DNA of 57,000 nucleotides, taken from Bugula neritina (lineage: Eukaryota > Bryozoa > Gymnolaemata > Cheilostomatida > Bugulidae). The stretch is from the NCBI GenBank assembly GCA_964035545.1, contig OZ037765.1, positions 1,709,001-1,766,000 of the forward strand, read 5' to 3'. The notes beneath the pieces were generated by a model. The model was not told the DNA's origin. It was given only the letters and a program-made list of their open reading frames with translations, and did not search any database. The translations under genes and the position numbers were made by a program. Of the stretch, positions 48,429 to 57,000 are shown piece by piece (position 1 is the first letter of the stretch; each line of letters starts with the position of its first letter).

Positions 48429-57000
<8,572 letters not shown>

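Overview
The window looks like genomic DNA of an invertebrate animal. It is AT-rich and intron-dense, with GT-AG introns of roughly 80 to 5,000 bases. It is loaded with CA, CT and TA microsatellites, minisatellites, tRNA-derived SINEs and small terminal-inverted-repeat elements. The protein families (IP3 receptor, collagen with a sponge-type short-chain collagen C4 domain, tandem ABCC5 transporters, Penelope-like retroelement) are metazoan. I lean towards an aquatic lophotrochozoan or similar invertebrate, but the sequence alone does not fix the phylum.

Layout from left to right. (1) 509-3099, plus strand: the last six exons of an inositol 1,4,5-trisphosphate receptor, from the luminal loop and pore to the stop codon. 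(2) 4206-6812, minus strand: an essentially intron-free gene of about 860 residues with about 23 ankyrin repeats in an alternating long/short pattern. (3) 9565-28824, plus strand: a tandem array of three related membrane-anchored collagen-like genes (units A, B, C). Only C is complete (transmembrane anchor, coiled coil, collagen, C4-type domain; 423 residues). B ends in the collagen exon (216 residues). A has lost its original first exon and is probably decaying. The 5 kb intron of C holds a segmental duplication with datable insertions, and a perfect 160-bp inverted repeat brackets its collagen exon. (4) 29867-45113, minus strand: a complete 29-exon ABCC5/MRP5-like transporter (predicted 1,382 residues; all exon phases agree). 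(5) 45930-47410: a TTAA-flanked DNA transposon relic that has swallowed a Penelope-like element whose 3' end contains a well-formed hammerhead ribozyme. (6) 48429-57000, minus strand: a second tandem ABCC5-like gene, cut by the window edge inside nucleotide-binding domain 1.

The most unusual recurring theme is that tandem repeats sit on top of exon ends. The IP3 receptor donor is repeated seven times in 30-bp steps that stay in frame six times. ABCC5 exon 26 has its donor multiplied in 47-bp steps. Exon 18 of both ABCC5 genes has extra downstream GTGAGT donors, and exon 19 of the second ABCC5 gene has its acceptor multiplied in 22-bp steps. Together with the hammerhead ribozyme and the inverted repeat around a collagen exon, these suggest RNA-level variability as the feature most worth testing. 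All gene models are hand-built from ORFs and splice signals, without homology searches or transcripts.
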